NCBI GenBank assembly: GCA_963693085.1
Contig: OY856410.1
Coordinates: 1,390,289,863-1,390,353,862 of the forward strand
Direction of reading: 5' to 3'
DNA from: Alisma plantago-aquatica
Taxonomy: Eukaryota; Streptophyta; Magnoliopsida; Alismatales; Alismataceae
DNA length: 64,000 bases
The notes beneath the pieces are model-generated. The model saw only the letters and a list, made by a program, of their open reading frames with translations, did no database searches and had not been told where the DNA came from. The translations under genes were made by a program, and so were the position numbers. This document shows, piece after piece, positions 1 to 10,424 of this stretch (the first letter of the stretch is position 1; each line of letters opens with the position of its first letter).

Positions 1-1
1 A

Positions 2-1399
2 CTGTCCATAACCTATGAAGGTACAGTCCAAGTCAAAAATTCCAAAATTAGCATGTTTAAATAAAAGTTTGAACACTTCCGTATGGATCCTGATGAATCT
101 ATTAGTGAAATGTTTGCAAAATGCTCTACTATTGTTAATGGTTTAAATGCTCTAGGAAAACCTGTTCTTGAAGAAGATCAGGTATCAAAAATCCTTCGAT
201 CACTCCCTCCTAAATATAAGCCAAAGGTGACAGCCATTGAAGAAGCAAATGACCTCACTCGACTGAAAATGGAGCAACTTATTGGCAACCTAGAAGCTCA
301 TGAAGCAACCCTAGAAGAGGAAGAAAGAAGAGCACGTGAACTTCAGCAAGGAAATAAGAAGGATGTGGCTCTAAAAGCTTCAAAGATCGTCACACAAGAA
401 AGTGAGGAGTCAAGTGAAGAAGAAGGAGAAGAAACCTTGATCGTCAACGGTAAGAAATACAAAAGATTTAAATCTAACAAAATTTCTAGTTCTTCTTCTT
501 CTCCTCCTAGGTGCTTTGAATGTGGGAAGAAAGGGCATCTCAAAAATGAATGTCCTAAAGCAAATAAAGGAAAGAAAAGCTCACACAAGAAGAAGGGAGA
601 AAAAGCCTATAAAGCTGCATGGGATGAATCAAGTGACAGTGAAAGCGGAGAAGAAAAGGTGGAATGTCTAATGGCAAGAGAAGATGATGAAGACTCTCAA
701 GAGGTAAGCCTACTTGATCTTCCTAAAGAAGAGTTAATTACTAGTCTACAAGAAACTCATGATAAGTATGTTGATGTCAAGAAGAAACTAAATAAGGTTA
801 TCAAATCAAATGATGAGCTAATTGCTAAATTAGATAATATTTCTTCTGAAAAGAACACCATTGATCTTGAGAATTTGTCTTTAAAAACATATTTAGATGA
901 TTTCACTAGAAAGATACTCACTTTAGAAACAAATGTTGATCTTCTTTCTAAAGAAAAGACTGAATTGTTAGCTAAACTAAAAGATTTTCAGACTCAACCT
1001 ATTCTGTGTAACCATCTGGACTATGACAATGTTGTAAAAGAAAGAGATTCATTGTTATCTGATTTAGATCAAGCAAGAAAAGATTTACACAAGAAGATGA
1101 ATGACATTGCTAAGCTGCAAAGAGAACTTTATGAGTTAAGAAGAAAAGATATCCTTGATAACATTCTAAGCGTTGGTACGGTTTTCAATGGAAGAAAAGG
1201 TTTGGGATATGCTCCAAAGAAAAATCAACCCAAAAGAACTCAGACTATGTTTGTACCTAAGAACACAATAGATAGAAAGAGAAATGAAGTTGATTCTATT
1301 ACTTGTAATTTTTGTCTACGTCTTGGACACTATTCATTTTCATGCCCTTATAAGACTAAGGATTCCGACTTAGTTTGGGTCCCAAAACCCCAAACTTAG
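2..1399 (+). pseudogene. gag: copia Gag (nucleocapsid-type), 5' partial
   Basis: Gag forms the particle and binds the element RNA. The frame is open from base 2 to the TAG at 1397-1399 except for a TAA at 62-64, where a tyrosine codon is expected, so the reading downstream of the stop begins at Met 83. From that Met a UBN2-type Gag core comes first (about residues 1-75), followed by an acidic Glu/Ser stretch, a CCHC knuckle CFECGKKGHLKNEC at residues 144-157, a long charged coiled-coil-like region (about 215-355), and a second CCHC knuckle starting at residue 408. Two knuckles with a coiled coil are typical of the SIRE/Maximus lineage. Gag ends before the protease, with a 460-base non-coding spacer between them. 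The N-terminal part is missing because of the window edge. Confidence 0.85.
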
Positions 1400-1858
1400 T
1401 AAAGTCAAATGTAATTCAGTTGAGATATGATCAAACGCTCCATTTTGCAATTTATATTGTCTTATCTCAACTTAACAAAAGGTTTCATGCATATTGTTAA
1501 TTTTCTGAACTGATGTACTGAAATAGAAACTTAGTCGGTCGAAGAATTGTCGAACGAACATTTAATCGGTCAAACTTTTGTTGCCCAACCGGATGTCTGT
1601 AACAAATCAAAATCTACAGCAACTAAACATCAACTATTTCGGTCGAAAATTGGTCAACCGAGCTAAATTTCTGTGTTTCTTTGTTTGTAATACAGTAACC
1701 TTCTCGATCAAAAATTAGTCGACCGAGACAGATGTCGGTCAAGCAATTGTCGACCGATTGGATTTCTGAATCAGAATTTTATATAAGTCTGTACTTAAAT
1801 GATTCTAACCATATCGGACCATCACATGGGTTCCAAAATCTACATTTTAATGTAGGAA
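1400..1858 (+). other. gag-pol spacer, non-coding, holds palindromic word array
   Basis: All three plus frames are full of stops. The spacer separates two sites that both translate as WVPK (about 1376 and 1830), which suggests that the gag-pol linker was expanded here. Its main content is the array of CGGTCGA/TCGACCG half-word pairs described separately. I see no ORF, and no TATA box that stands out from the AT-rich background. Confidence 0.6.
1536..1757. repeat. Palindromic half-word array CGGTCGA-N7-TCGACCG in copia gag-pol spacer
   Basis: At least four pairs are visible: 1536-1556, 1640-1660, about 1703-1727 and 1736-1756. Each is a left arm near CGGTCGA and a right arm near TCGACCG separated by about 7 bases. 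In the three I indexed (1536, 1640, 1736) the GTC|GAC centres of the two arms are 11 bases apart. Loops often contain AATTG. The same word with the same geometry recurs in the LTR of this element. Confidence 0.75.
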
Positions 1859-2457
1859 TGGGTGGTTGACAATGGATGTTCCAAACATATGACCGGGAAC
1901 AAGGATGCATTTCAAACCTTTGAAGAAAAGAAAAGTGGAACAGTCACCTTTGGAGACAATGGTAAAGGCAAAATCGTTGGAATAGGTAATGTTGGTACAA
2001 ACCTCGAAATAAAGAATGTTCTACTTGTTGATGGTTTGCACCATAATTTGATAAGCGTTAGTCAATTATGTGATAGTGGTTATGATGTGTTATTTAACAA
2101 AACCTGTTGCAAGTTATTAATAGAAAACACTACAAATGTTGTTTATGAAGGTAATAGAGTTGGAAATCTTTATATCCTTAAACCTAACTCTATGAAATCT
2201 GTAGTGGGAAAATGCTTGCTTGCAAATGAAAATACCTTACAACTATGGCATAAAAAGCTAGGACATGCTAGTTCACATGTTATTAAAAAGTTAGTGAAAT
2301 ATGATCTTGTTCGTGGATTTCCTACTTTATCTTTTGATCAAGTTGAAAATTGTGAACCATGTACAATGGGAAAGCAAACAAAAACCTCCTTTAAACCTAA
2401 ACATGTACTTAGCACTAGTAGATCTTTAGAATTAATTCATATGGATTTATTTGACCC
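1859..2457 (+). pseudogene. pol: copia protease and GAG_pre-integrase zinc-binding region
   Basis: This is the N-terminal part of pol. The frame opens with WVVDNGCSKHMTGN, aligned to the usual copia protease active site W-x-x-D-[ST]-G-C-S-x-H-M-T-G. Here the Ser/Thr after the catalytic Asp is Asn (DNG), which should impair an aspartic protease. The integrase zinc-binding HHCC region follows (LWHKKLGHA, then CEPC), ending LIHMDLFDP. At about 2455-2460 the frame breaks at TGA and coding resumes in another frame directly at 2458, consistent with a 1-base deletion. There is no ATG at the start; the region is placed from the Trp codon at 1859. Confidence 0.8.
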
Positions 2458-4890
2458 ATGAGGACACAATCTATTCGTGGTAAAAGATACTGTTTTGTTA
2501 TTGTTGATGATTATAGTAGATATACATGGGTACATTTTATTGCAACTAAAGATGATACTATTCATGTTTTTATACAATTTTGTTCCAAGATTGAAAATCT
2601 ATTACAAAGCAAAATATGTACCATTAGAAGTGATCATGGTGGAGAATTTGAAAATCATATATTTGAGGAATTTTGTACATCTCAAGGGTACACTCATAAT
2701 TTTTCTGCTCCACGCACCCCACAACAAAATGGTATAGTTGAAAGGAAAAATCGATCACTACGAGAAATGGCTAGAACTATGATGCTCGAACACAACACAC
2801 CCAAAACCTTTTGGGCTGAAGCTGTAAACACTGCATACTATGTGTTAAATAGAGTAACTGTTCACTCTCATTTGAAGAAAACTCCATATGAAATAATACA
2901 TTCTAAGAAACCTAGAGTTGACTATTTTCATACCTTTGGTTCCACATGCTATATCTTAAATACCAAAGATGATAGAGATAAGTTTGACTCTAAATCACAT
3001 AAAGCATTCTTTTTGGGATATTCCACTTCTAGCAAAGCATTTAGAGTATATAACACTATCTCTAGAAAAGTTGAGGAATCTATTCATGTTTCTTTTCATG
3101 AAGAGTCCAAATCTGAAAATCTAGAAATCATAGATCTCACTAATCAATTCGAAAATTTAAACATACCTAATGATAGTGAGAAAGTTACCACAAACAATCA
3201 CCAAGCTGAACCACAGCCTACACATAGGCTTATTAAGGATCATCCGCAAGAACTAATTATTGGAGATCCTAATGATAAAGTCAAAACTCTGTCTTCTTTC
3301 AAAGATGTTGCAAACATGTCCTTTGTTTCTATCATTGAACCTAAGAAGATATCTGAAGCTCTTAAAGATGATTATTGGATAATAGCCATGCAAGAAGAAT
3401 TGAATCAATTCACTAAAAATGATGTATGGGATTTAGTTCCTAAACCACAAGATAAAACCGTCATTGGAACTAAATGGGTTTTTAGGAATAAGCTAAATGA
3501 GACAGGAGAAGTAATAAGGAATAAAGCTCGGTTAGTAGCACAAGGATATAATCAACAAGAAGGAATAGATTTTGATGAAACATATGCACCGGTAGCTAGA
3601 CTTGAAGCTATTAGAATGTTACTAGCTATTGTTGCACATAAAAACATCAAACTCTACCAAATGGATGTAAAAAGTGCATTTCTAAACGGCATCATTCAAG
3701 AAGAAGTATATGTTGCCCAACCACCCGGTTTTGAAATACCGGAAAAAGGTGACTATGTTTATAAACTTAAGAAAGCACTTTATGGTTTAAAACAAGCACC
3801 TAGGAATTGGTATGAAAGGCTCAAGACATATCTTTTTGATAATGGTTTTTCTATTGGAAATTCAGATTCTACTTTATTTTTTAAAACTTATACATCTGAT
3901 TTCCTAGTTGTGCAAATATATGTTGATGACATTTTTTTTGGAGCTTCTAATGATTCATTGTGCACACAATTCAGTGACATTATGCAAAAAGAATTTGAAA
4001 TGAGCCTCATGGGTGAACTAACTTTCTTTCTTGGTTTCCAAATTAAGCAAACACATGCCGGAATCTTTATAAGCCAAGAAAAATATACTAAAGAACTCTT
4101 AAAACGTTTTGGGATGGATCAGTGCAAACATGCTACTACTCCTATGGCTACTTCTATTAAAATTGATAAGGATGAAAATGGGGAACCTATTGATGATCCC
4201 TTATATAGAGCCATGATTGGTAGTTTGCTTTACTTAACTGCTTCTAGACCGGACATTATGTTTTCCGTTGGTCTTTGTGCTCGATTTCAATCACAACCTA
4301 TGCACTCTCATTTTCTAGCAGTTAAACAAATTCTTCGTTACTTAGCCGGCACTACCTGTTTTGGTTTATGGTATCCAAAAGGACAATCATTGGTTTTTAA
4401 AGCTTATACTGATGTGGATTATGCTGGTTGTCGACTTGATCGCAAGAGTACTAGTGGTGGTTGTTTCTTGTTAGGGAGAGCTTTAGTATCTTGGTTTAGC
4501 AAGAAACAAAATACGGTTGCCCTATCTACAACTGAAGCTGAATATATGGCAGCCGGGTCTTGTTGTGCTCAAGTGCTTTATATGCAACAAGTGTTATACG
4601 ATTATGGTTTTAAACTTTCATCTACACCTATCTTTTGTGACACCACGAGCGCTATAAACTTAGCACACAATCCTATTTTACACAGCCGAGCTAAACATAT
4701 TGAAATATGTCATCACTTTTTAAGGGATCATATCTCCAAGAATCATGTTTCCCTTCATCATGTTGATACGGAAGATCAATTGGCTGATATTTTTACAAAA
4801 CCGCTTCCACTAGATCAATTTAACAAAATTAGGAAGCAACTGCTTATCACTCCTTTGGAAGATGTTTTCTTTGATATTTGTGCTTCTTAA
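2458..4890 (+). pseudogene. pol: copia integrase core, reverse transcriptase and RNase H
   Basis: This is an 810-codon open frame. The integrase core has Asp in VDDYSRYTW (residue 17), Asp in RSDHGGEF (about 60) and Glu in GIVERKNRS (about 96), the D,D-E triad. The RT begins near WDLVPKP and KWVFRNKL, with DVKSAFLNG and the catalytic YVDD at residue 488 (bases 3919-3930; YVDDIFFGA, where copia usually has YVDDIIFGA). RNase H shows TDVDYAG, TEAEYMA and FCDTTSAI, and the polyprotein ends shortly after DIFTKPL. No internal stop is seen, so these enzymes are well preserved, but they are cut off from the protease by the frameshift at 2457. ATG 2458 is an artefact of that shift, not a natural start. 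Confidence 0.93.
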
Positions 4891-5298
4891 CGAAAACTTT
4901 TACTTGCATCATTTTGGCTTTTAATGGACATCTTTTCATTGGATTTGATGGAACATCTAATTAAGGGGGAGTTTTTATTCCTAAACGGATATCTAATTAA
5001 GGGGGAGTTTTTTATTCTTAAATGGATATCTTTTTGAAATGACAAAGGGGGAGAAATAATATAAAACTTAGTAATTATGTAAAACTCAATCAATGAGTTT
5101 CATAAACAAGCTCTTGGCTTTACATTGAAAGTTGCTATATTCCCTAGAGAATTGGATTTCATGTTCCATAATTCATGGGGAATAATAAGCACACATTTTA
5201 TAAACAAGAGGAAAAGCTACAAAAGGCAATCTTAAGGTATGAAACTCATATGTTTTATATTTCCTTCATTCATATTTTGGAAATGTTTGTCATCTTCA
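4891..5298 (+). other. copia 3' non-coding region with repeated GGGGGAG tracts
   Basis: This stretch between the pol stop and the LTR is non-coding. It holds three polypurine tracts before the functional-looking one: about 4964-4971, 5000-5006 and 5044-5054. The first two sit in imperfect tandem copies of a roughly 37-bp unit that contains TAATTAAGGGGGAG. Such multiplied GGGGGAG tracts are known from SIRE-like elements. Confidence 0.6.
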
Positions 5299-5311
5299 AA
5301 AAGGGGGAGAT
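5299..5311 (+). other. Polypurine tract (plus-strand primer site) of copia element
   Basis: AAAAGGGGGAGAT lies directly before the LTR start TGTTGGCTAA at 5312. Its position and composition fit the primer for plus-strand DNA synthesis. Confidence 0.85.
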
Positions 5312-5654
5312 TGTTGGCTAAATGGACATTTGTAAATCCCTTTGTTTTGAAAATGACAAACATTTCATTCTTATTGATCTAACGTGCTACTTGAGTGTGC
5401 AGGAACAAGGTGGATGACAAAGTACTAGGGAAATCCATATGCTTACATATTTATATTTTCATGAAATGTAATCACTTTGTAAAAACTTTTACAAATATAT
5501 AATGTACAAGTACTTAGATTTCATGTAAATCAAGTGTTAGATTCTCCCTAGCTAAACTCCACATTTAGATAAGTCATCCCCTTCAAACAGGATCACATAT
5601 GCACACTCATACATATACTTAGTGCCTAAATTGAAAGATTGAAACAGGGTCAAT

Positions 5655-5857
5655 CTCGGTCGACCAAACTCCTTGCTTGAGACACTCTCGGTCGACAATC
5701 TTCTCGACCGAGAAAGACCCAAGTAGCCGTTAGACACAACTGACAAGGTAGTTGGCAGTTGGAGATAGATGTTGCAAATCACTTGATCTAGAGAGCCTGT
5801 CGGTCGACAAAACTTCGACCGAGTAGGTATCTCGGTCGACCATTCCTCGACCGAGAT
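5655..5857. repeat. Palindromic half-word hairpins CTCGGTCGA/TCGACCGAG in copia LTR
   Basis: Three perfect inverted pairs: CTCGGTCGA 5687-5695 with TCGACCGAG 5704-5712 (loop 8); TCGGTCGA 5800-5807 with TCGACCGA 5815-5822 (loop 7); TCTCGGTCGA 5830-5839 with TCGACCGAGA 5847-5856 (loop 7). A single CTCGGTCGACC lies at 5655-5665. Arm centres are 11-12 bases apart. The array sits 140-340 bp upstream of the TATA box. Confidence 0.85.
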
Positions 5858-5991
5858 GAACTCTGACAACAACTGCAGAGTAAATTAATTAGCCGTTGCT
5901 AAAGCAACAAACTTTTACCTAATGGCTAGTTAAGCACTTAGAAACCCCTAGAAGATGTCTAGAACGTCCTTAAGCATCCATAGGCCATTCC

Positions 5992-6000
5992 TATAAATAG
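5992..6000 (+). promoter_or_regulatory. TATA box of copia LTR
   Basis: TATAAATAG in the middle of the LTR, about 700 bp after its start, is the likely core promoter. Transcription would start about 30 bp downstream and define the start of R. Confidence 0.65.
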
Positions 6001-6743
6001 TACAAGCCATAGGACACTTAAACTCACTTGTTACACTTGAGAAATCCTTGAGCATACTTTGAGCAATCTGTTTGTGAGCAATTTGAGCATTGTGACAATT
6101 GGCCACTTCCTTCCTTAGCTCAAAATTTGTGTTCTATAGGTTAGCATCTCCTACCCACTGCAATCACAAGTCCATACACTTTGGTTAGGAGATCTATACG
6201 CTTGATTTAGGCAAATCAAGCCTTGGGCTACAAAAGGATAAGTTGTAATTTCCTTTTTCCTTTCTTGTTCTCTATTATTGTTTGTACTCTCCTTGCTACT
6301 CCTAGGTTGGAGGTTGCGGATTGGAGAGGGTGGAGATCTTCTTGGTGAAGAAGGAGACCTTGAGCTACTTCAAGAAGGCTGGTGCAATGGGAGGTTACTT
6401 CTAGAGAGGAAGGCTACTTCAAGGGGAAGCTTGGAGTTACTTCAAGAAGGCTACCTCAAGTTGGTGCACCTACTTCAAGTGAAGGCTGGTCAAGGGGTGT
6501 AAAGAAAGTATTGTATTTTGTATAAATCCTTGTGAAGGTAATAAAATAAATACTTTCAAAAATCCCAGTTGGGTAAGCAACCGGGTAGTGGACTGACAAC
6601 TTTAGTATTTGCTAAAGTAGGAACCACTCTAAACACCTGTCTCCTTCTTCCAATTTCAATTGTGGTTGTTTGAGTTCAATAAATTGTTAAAATTGTTTTA
6701 AAACTCTATTCACCCCCCCTCTAGTGTTTTTCATCCTTGTTCT

Positions 6744-7669
6744 CTAATCTGACATGCTCAGGTCTGGAAGGTCAACATACTGATCATCATGGAAGAACAG
6801 ATGGAACTTGTTATCACAGTTGGGAACCCTCGAGATCAAGCCTGCTGAGAGAAGATATTGAATATCTACCAGGTTTCTACCTTGTGCATCCTCAAGCCAT
6901 GTCAAATCAACATCAAGTTTTTGTGCAATAAAAGTAATTAATCCGCCACACATGATGTCGCCGGTGTCCCTCTTCTTCACCTTCTTGATTTCAAGGAAAC
7001 GTTAAAGAATATAGAAAGCAACATTGATTTCGCGCTCATACATCATGCCCCATAAGAAAAAGAGATCTTTCTTCCCAACAACCCCTTGTGTCTCCTTCTT
7101 GGAAAAAACCCCAGTTCTAAGAAGGCAATGAATATATTGGAAGATAGGGTTGTGGATAGAGGATGCCCTGGCCGATTTTGTCTCATGATAGTCCTCATCA
7201 GAAATCTCAAACCAAAACTCACTGGTATGAAAAGTAGGTGGGTAAGCAATCTCTCCATCATAGTGACACTCTAGTAACTCACAAAAATGTTGAAAAGTGA
7301 GTTTGAAAGCACAACCCAAAAGCCTAAAATGTATAATACCGAAGGGCTCAAGCTTCTTCTTGGGTCTTTCTTGGTGACGAGTGTCGTCAAAAACTCATAT
7401 ATAAGACGGGGGTAGGTGTTTGATACCGTAAGGCAGATGTAGCTCAACCCCAGGTCTTGTAGGCATGTGAGGACTTCATCCTTGAAGCCGAGAGTTGTCA
7501 TCGTCTGCTAGCAAGCAAACCTAGAAGGAAGAACCTTCCTTGCAATCAAGAACTGGTATGTCATGTCTTCTTCAGGGGTGACCCAAAACTGTGTAGTTGA
7601 GATGTATTGTGATGCTTGGGAGGAGTTGGCGTCGTGCTTGCGGTTTCTGGTTTACTTAAAAGGAGCCAT
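6744..7669 (-). pseudogene. Athila downstream ORF, ATHILA ORF-1-like protein, C-terminally cut
   Basis: The proposed start is ATG 7669-7667, just after CAG-AA, in the same context as the homologous ORF at 41101. An in-frame TAA comes five codons in and TAG a few dozen codons later, and the frame shifts before 7319. Homology with the 41101 ORF is visible throughout: the TLGFKDEVLTCLQDLGL segment, PTFHTSEFWFEISDE, KKDLFFLWGMM and CGGLITFIAQKL. The FW...E, LFFLW and GGLI blocks are typical of the ATHILA ORF-1/plant transposon protein family. The function of that family is unknown. Coding ends within about 12 bases of the copia LTR, so the C-terminal part was separated by the insertion. No Ulp1-like region is present in what remains. 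Confidence 0.7.
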
Positions 7670-9105
7670 TTCTGCCGCTAACAGGTTAACACACATCGTG
7701 TGCTAAGACAGACACACCGTGTGTCTGAAAAAGGAGGTCGGCTCAGACTGTAACGCACACGTTGTGTGCCTGGAGTTCTGCAAAAATCTGTAGGTTGCAG
7801 ACGACAAATTTTGGGGAAGAAAATGAGGACGACGGTGGCAAATTGCTTGGGGTTTGATCCACGCATTGCTGGGGTGATGGCGGCGGAGAGGGTTGTTGAC
7901 CTCCTTGGCATCAAGGAAACATTTGGAGAGTAGGGCGGCAGTTTCCTTCTCACGACCTTGCTGGAGAAGAAAAAACTACTCGAAGTAGAGGATGACGGGG
8001 CGACTACTGCTATTTGCTGCTTTGGGACCAACGACGGTTGGAGAGCTCATCAGAGAGTAGGCCCTTGTTCTAGGGCACACGACAGCAAGAGAAAGAATGG
8101 TGGCGGCACTTGTAGCTTGTGGGAGACACGTCCTGAGCATGGAACACGGCTGCTTGGCTTCTAGCTTGAGGAAGAAGATGACACAACCGATGAACATGGC
8201 ACGGCGGTGGCGATTATGAGTGTTAGGGTGCACGGTGGTTGGGGATAAAAGGATTAGGGCACACGGCTGCTCTGGCTTGAATGAAAGTTTGAGTGAGAGG
8301 AGCGGCCGTGTGGTAGGTTATAAACTTGCATTTTCATCAAAAGACACGGTGTGTTCAAATAAAGACACGTCGTGTGTCTTTTCAGAATTCCCTATCTGTA
8401 ATAAAAGGCACGTCGTGTTGTATAAGGTACACGGTGTGTGACTTTCCAGAATTTCAAAATGCCCATTTTCACTGATAAATACACGACGTGTGCTAATAAA
8501 CACACGTTGTGTACATCTTCCAGGTAGCTTATCCCTTTTCCTTCTGATGTGATACACATCATGTCTGACTTAGGACACGACGTGTACTTTTTCAGAACAC
8601 TTGACGTTTCCTTACCTACTTCAGAACACGACGTGTGCAAATAAAGACACGCGGTGTGTTTTCTAGAAATCCTTCTGCCTTTGTTTTCTGCTTGGGTACA
8701 CGTCGTGTCTAAATTAGAACACGCCATGTACTTTTCCAGGTTGAGGAGAACTTGTATCTGCTGATCAGTGACACGGCATGTCAAATAAAGACATGTCGTG
8801 TACCTAGAGATGTAACTCGTTTGATGTGTTTCTGGAAGTAGAGACACGCCGTTTCTTAATTAAGACATGCCGTGTCTTCTGTAGTTTTTGTAGAAAATAG
8901 CTTTTGTCAGCACAGAATTAATAACATATATGTAATGGAATTGTCTAAATTATTACATTCATCCATGTCAAGCTTATTTATGAAACTAAAGAGTGTTTTT
9001 GACTCAAATGACTAGAAAAGAAATCTATCCTAATGTGGGTTCAACTCCCACGAGGTCCTCCATTTAGAGTCCGGAGTGAGACTCTTCAATCGTCTTTCAT
9101 GCATC
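7670..9105 (-). other. Athila spacer between pol and downstream ORF, non-coding
   Basis: This 1.4-kb stretch separates the integrase stop from the start of the next ORF. Its minus-strand 3' two thirds consist largely of ACACG word pairs. On the minus strand the sequence just before ATG 7669 reads TTAGCGGCAG then AA, a plausible splice acceptor. Short frames here are not convincing genes. A T-arm-like hairpin at 9036-9052 is discussed among the rejected items. Confidence 0.6.
7691..8876. repeat. Array of ACACGNCGTGT palindrome pairs, 21-bp spacing (Athila spacer)
   Basis: Near-palindromic 11-mers come in pairs. Start positions of the two members: 7691/7712, 8344/8365, 8408/8429, 8481/8502, 8554/8575, 8626/8647, 8698/8719, 8771/8791, 8844/8865. 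Eight pairs are exactly 21 bases apart and one is 20. The 8-10 bases between members are AT-rich (CAAATAAAG, CTAATAAAC, TAAATTAGA). Most pairs are followed on the plus strand by a YTTTYCAGAA-like motif. From 8344 to 8865 successive pairs are 64-73 bases apart, and an unpaired word lies near 7751. Confidence 0.9.
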
Positions 9106-10424
9106 TTAAAGGGAGCAAGAAGCTCCCTTGTGAACTTCGTCCCCGAAGGTATACAACTTGCAATGTTTCCCATTTAATTTGAATGGTCCATCTTTTCCTT
9201 GCAATTCAACAACTCCATAAGGAAAAATCTTCAATACGAGAAAAGGGCCAGACCACTTTGACTTTAGTTTTCCATGATATAGCTTAAGTCGTGAGTTGAA
9301 TAACAAAACTTTGTCTCCCTCTTTGAAATCCTTCCTCCGGATTCTCTTGTCATGCCACATCTTGGTTCTTTCTTTGTAGAGCTTTGCATTTTCATATGCA
9401 TCAAGTCATAGCTCTTCCAATTCTTATAGCTGCAGTAGTTGCTTTTCACCAGGCTTCTTCATATCAAAGTTTAAGAACTTCAGAGCCCATAGTGGATGGT
9501 GCTCTTGCTCCAGTGGAAGATGACAAGATTTACCATATATCAGCTTAAACGGGGTTGTGCCTATTATGGTCTTGTAAGTCGTCCGGTATGCCCATAGTGC
9601 GTCATCTATCTTTAATTCCCAATCTTTCCTTGAGCTAGACATTGTCTTCTCTAGAATGCCTTTTAGATGCCAGTTTGAGACCTCTACTTGCCTAGAAGTT
9701 TGAGGATGATAAGGCGTAGAGACCTTATGTGTGAATCCATATTTAGAAAGAAGATTATTGAATTGTTTCTCAACAAAATGCGTACCACCATCTGAGATTA
9801 CAACTCTTGGAACTCCAAAGTGATGAAAGATGATTTTCTAAAAAAGCTTAACTACAGATTTTGCATCCGGTGATTGGGTTGGGATAACTTCAACCCATTT
9901 AGAGACGTACTCAACTACGACGAGAATATATTGGTAACCACATGAAGATGGGAATGGTCCCATATAATCAACTCCCCATACGTCGAATACCTCAATCTCC
10001 AAGATAGAGTTGAGAGGCATATCATCATGTCTAGAAATTTCTCTGGTTCTTTTACATTTATCACAAGCTTTGACAAATAGATTGACATCTTTAAACAAGG
10101 TTGGCCAATAGAAATTGGCTTGTAGGATCTTAGTTGTAGTCTTCTCTCCTCCAAAGTGACCTCTATAAGGAGAGGCATGGCATTCAGAAATAATAGTAGC
10201 TATCTCTTCTTCAGCGAAACACCTTCAAATAAGTCCATCACTCCCATGTTTGAACAACGAGGGGTCATCCCAATAGTAAAACTTCACATCATAGAAGAAT
10301 TTCTTCTTTTGTTGGTATGTTAAATCTGGAGACAACTGTCCTGTAGAAAGGAAATTTGCAATGTCTGCAAACCATGGCACTTGGGTGGATAATAGTGCAT
10401 AAAGCTTCTCAATAGGCAAATGAT
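9106..10424 (-). pseudogene. pol: Athila integrase
   Basis: Integrase inserts the cDNA in the genome. The zinc-binding part is reduced: the second half of the HHCC finger (CDKCKR) is seen near 10040-10060. The catalytic core has Asp in WGVDYMGPF, and further on [12 protein letters not shown] with the Glu; ISDGGTHF provides the second Asp. The C-terminal region runs through [30 protein letters not shown] and KVLLFNSRLKL to a stop at 9106. Several stops and frame changes (near 9424, 9838 and 10205) inactivate it. No chromodomain is visible, as expected for Athila. Confidence 0.85.

Larger units (their letters stand above)
1..6733 (+). mobile_element. Ty1/copia retrotransposon, SIRE/Maximus-like, 5' end outside window
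   Basis: Domain order is gag, protease, integrase, RT, RNase H, then a polypurine tract and an LTR starting TGTTGG, which is the copia order. A long gag with two CCHC knuckles, a 1.4-kb LTR and several GGGGGAG tracts after pol fit the SIRE/Maximus lineage. The 5' LTR and primer-binding site lie left of the window. The right end is placed at 6733, where the LTR ends in TTTTCA and minus-strand Athila coding sequence resumes within about 12 bases, so this element appears to be inserted in an Athila ORF. The coding region has a premature stop, a stop-rich spacer and a frameshift, so this copy is not autonomous. The lineage name is inferred from memory of the families. Confidence 0.85.
5312..6733 (+). 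repeat. 3' LTR of the copia element
   Basis: The LTR starts TGTTGG right after the polypurine tract and probably ends in TTTTCA at 6733, giving 1,422 bp. U3 (5312 to about 6020) carries the CTCGGTCGAC word hairpins and a TATA box at 5992-6000. AATAAA-type signals occur near 6540 and 6678. The last 30 bases contain a C7 run followed by TCTAGTG, as in other copia LTR ends. The 5' LTR is outside the window, so the exact right end and the target duplication could not be checked. Confidence 0.8.

Noticed and set aside
7691..8876. CRISPR-like repeat-spacer array
   Set aside because: Words are palindromic 11-mers with AT-rich linkers of 8-10 bases inside a plant retrotransposon; repeats are not identical, spacers are too short, and no cas-like gene is present.
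9036..9062. tRNA-like T arm GTGGGTTCAACTCCCAC followed by an acceptor-like GAGGTCCTCCA
   Set aside because: No D arm, anticodon arm or matching 5' acceptor strand upstream on either strand; it lies in the Athila 3' spacer and is probably chance.
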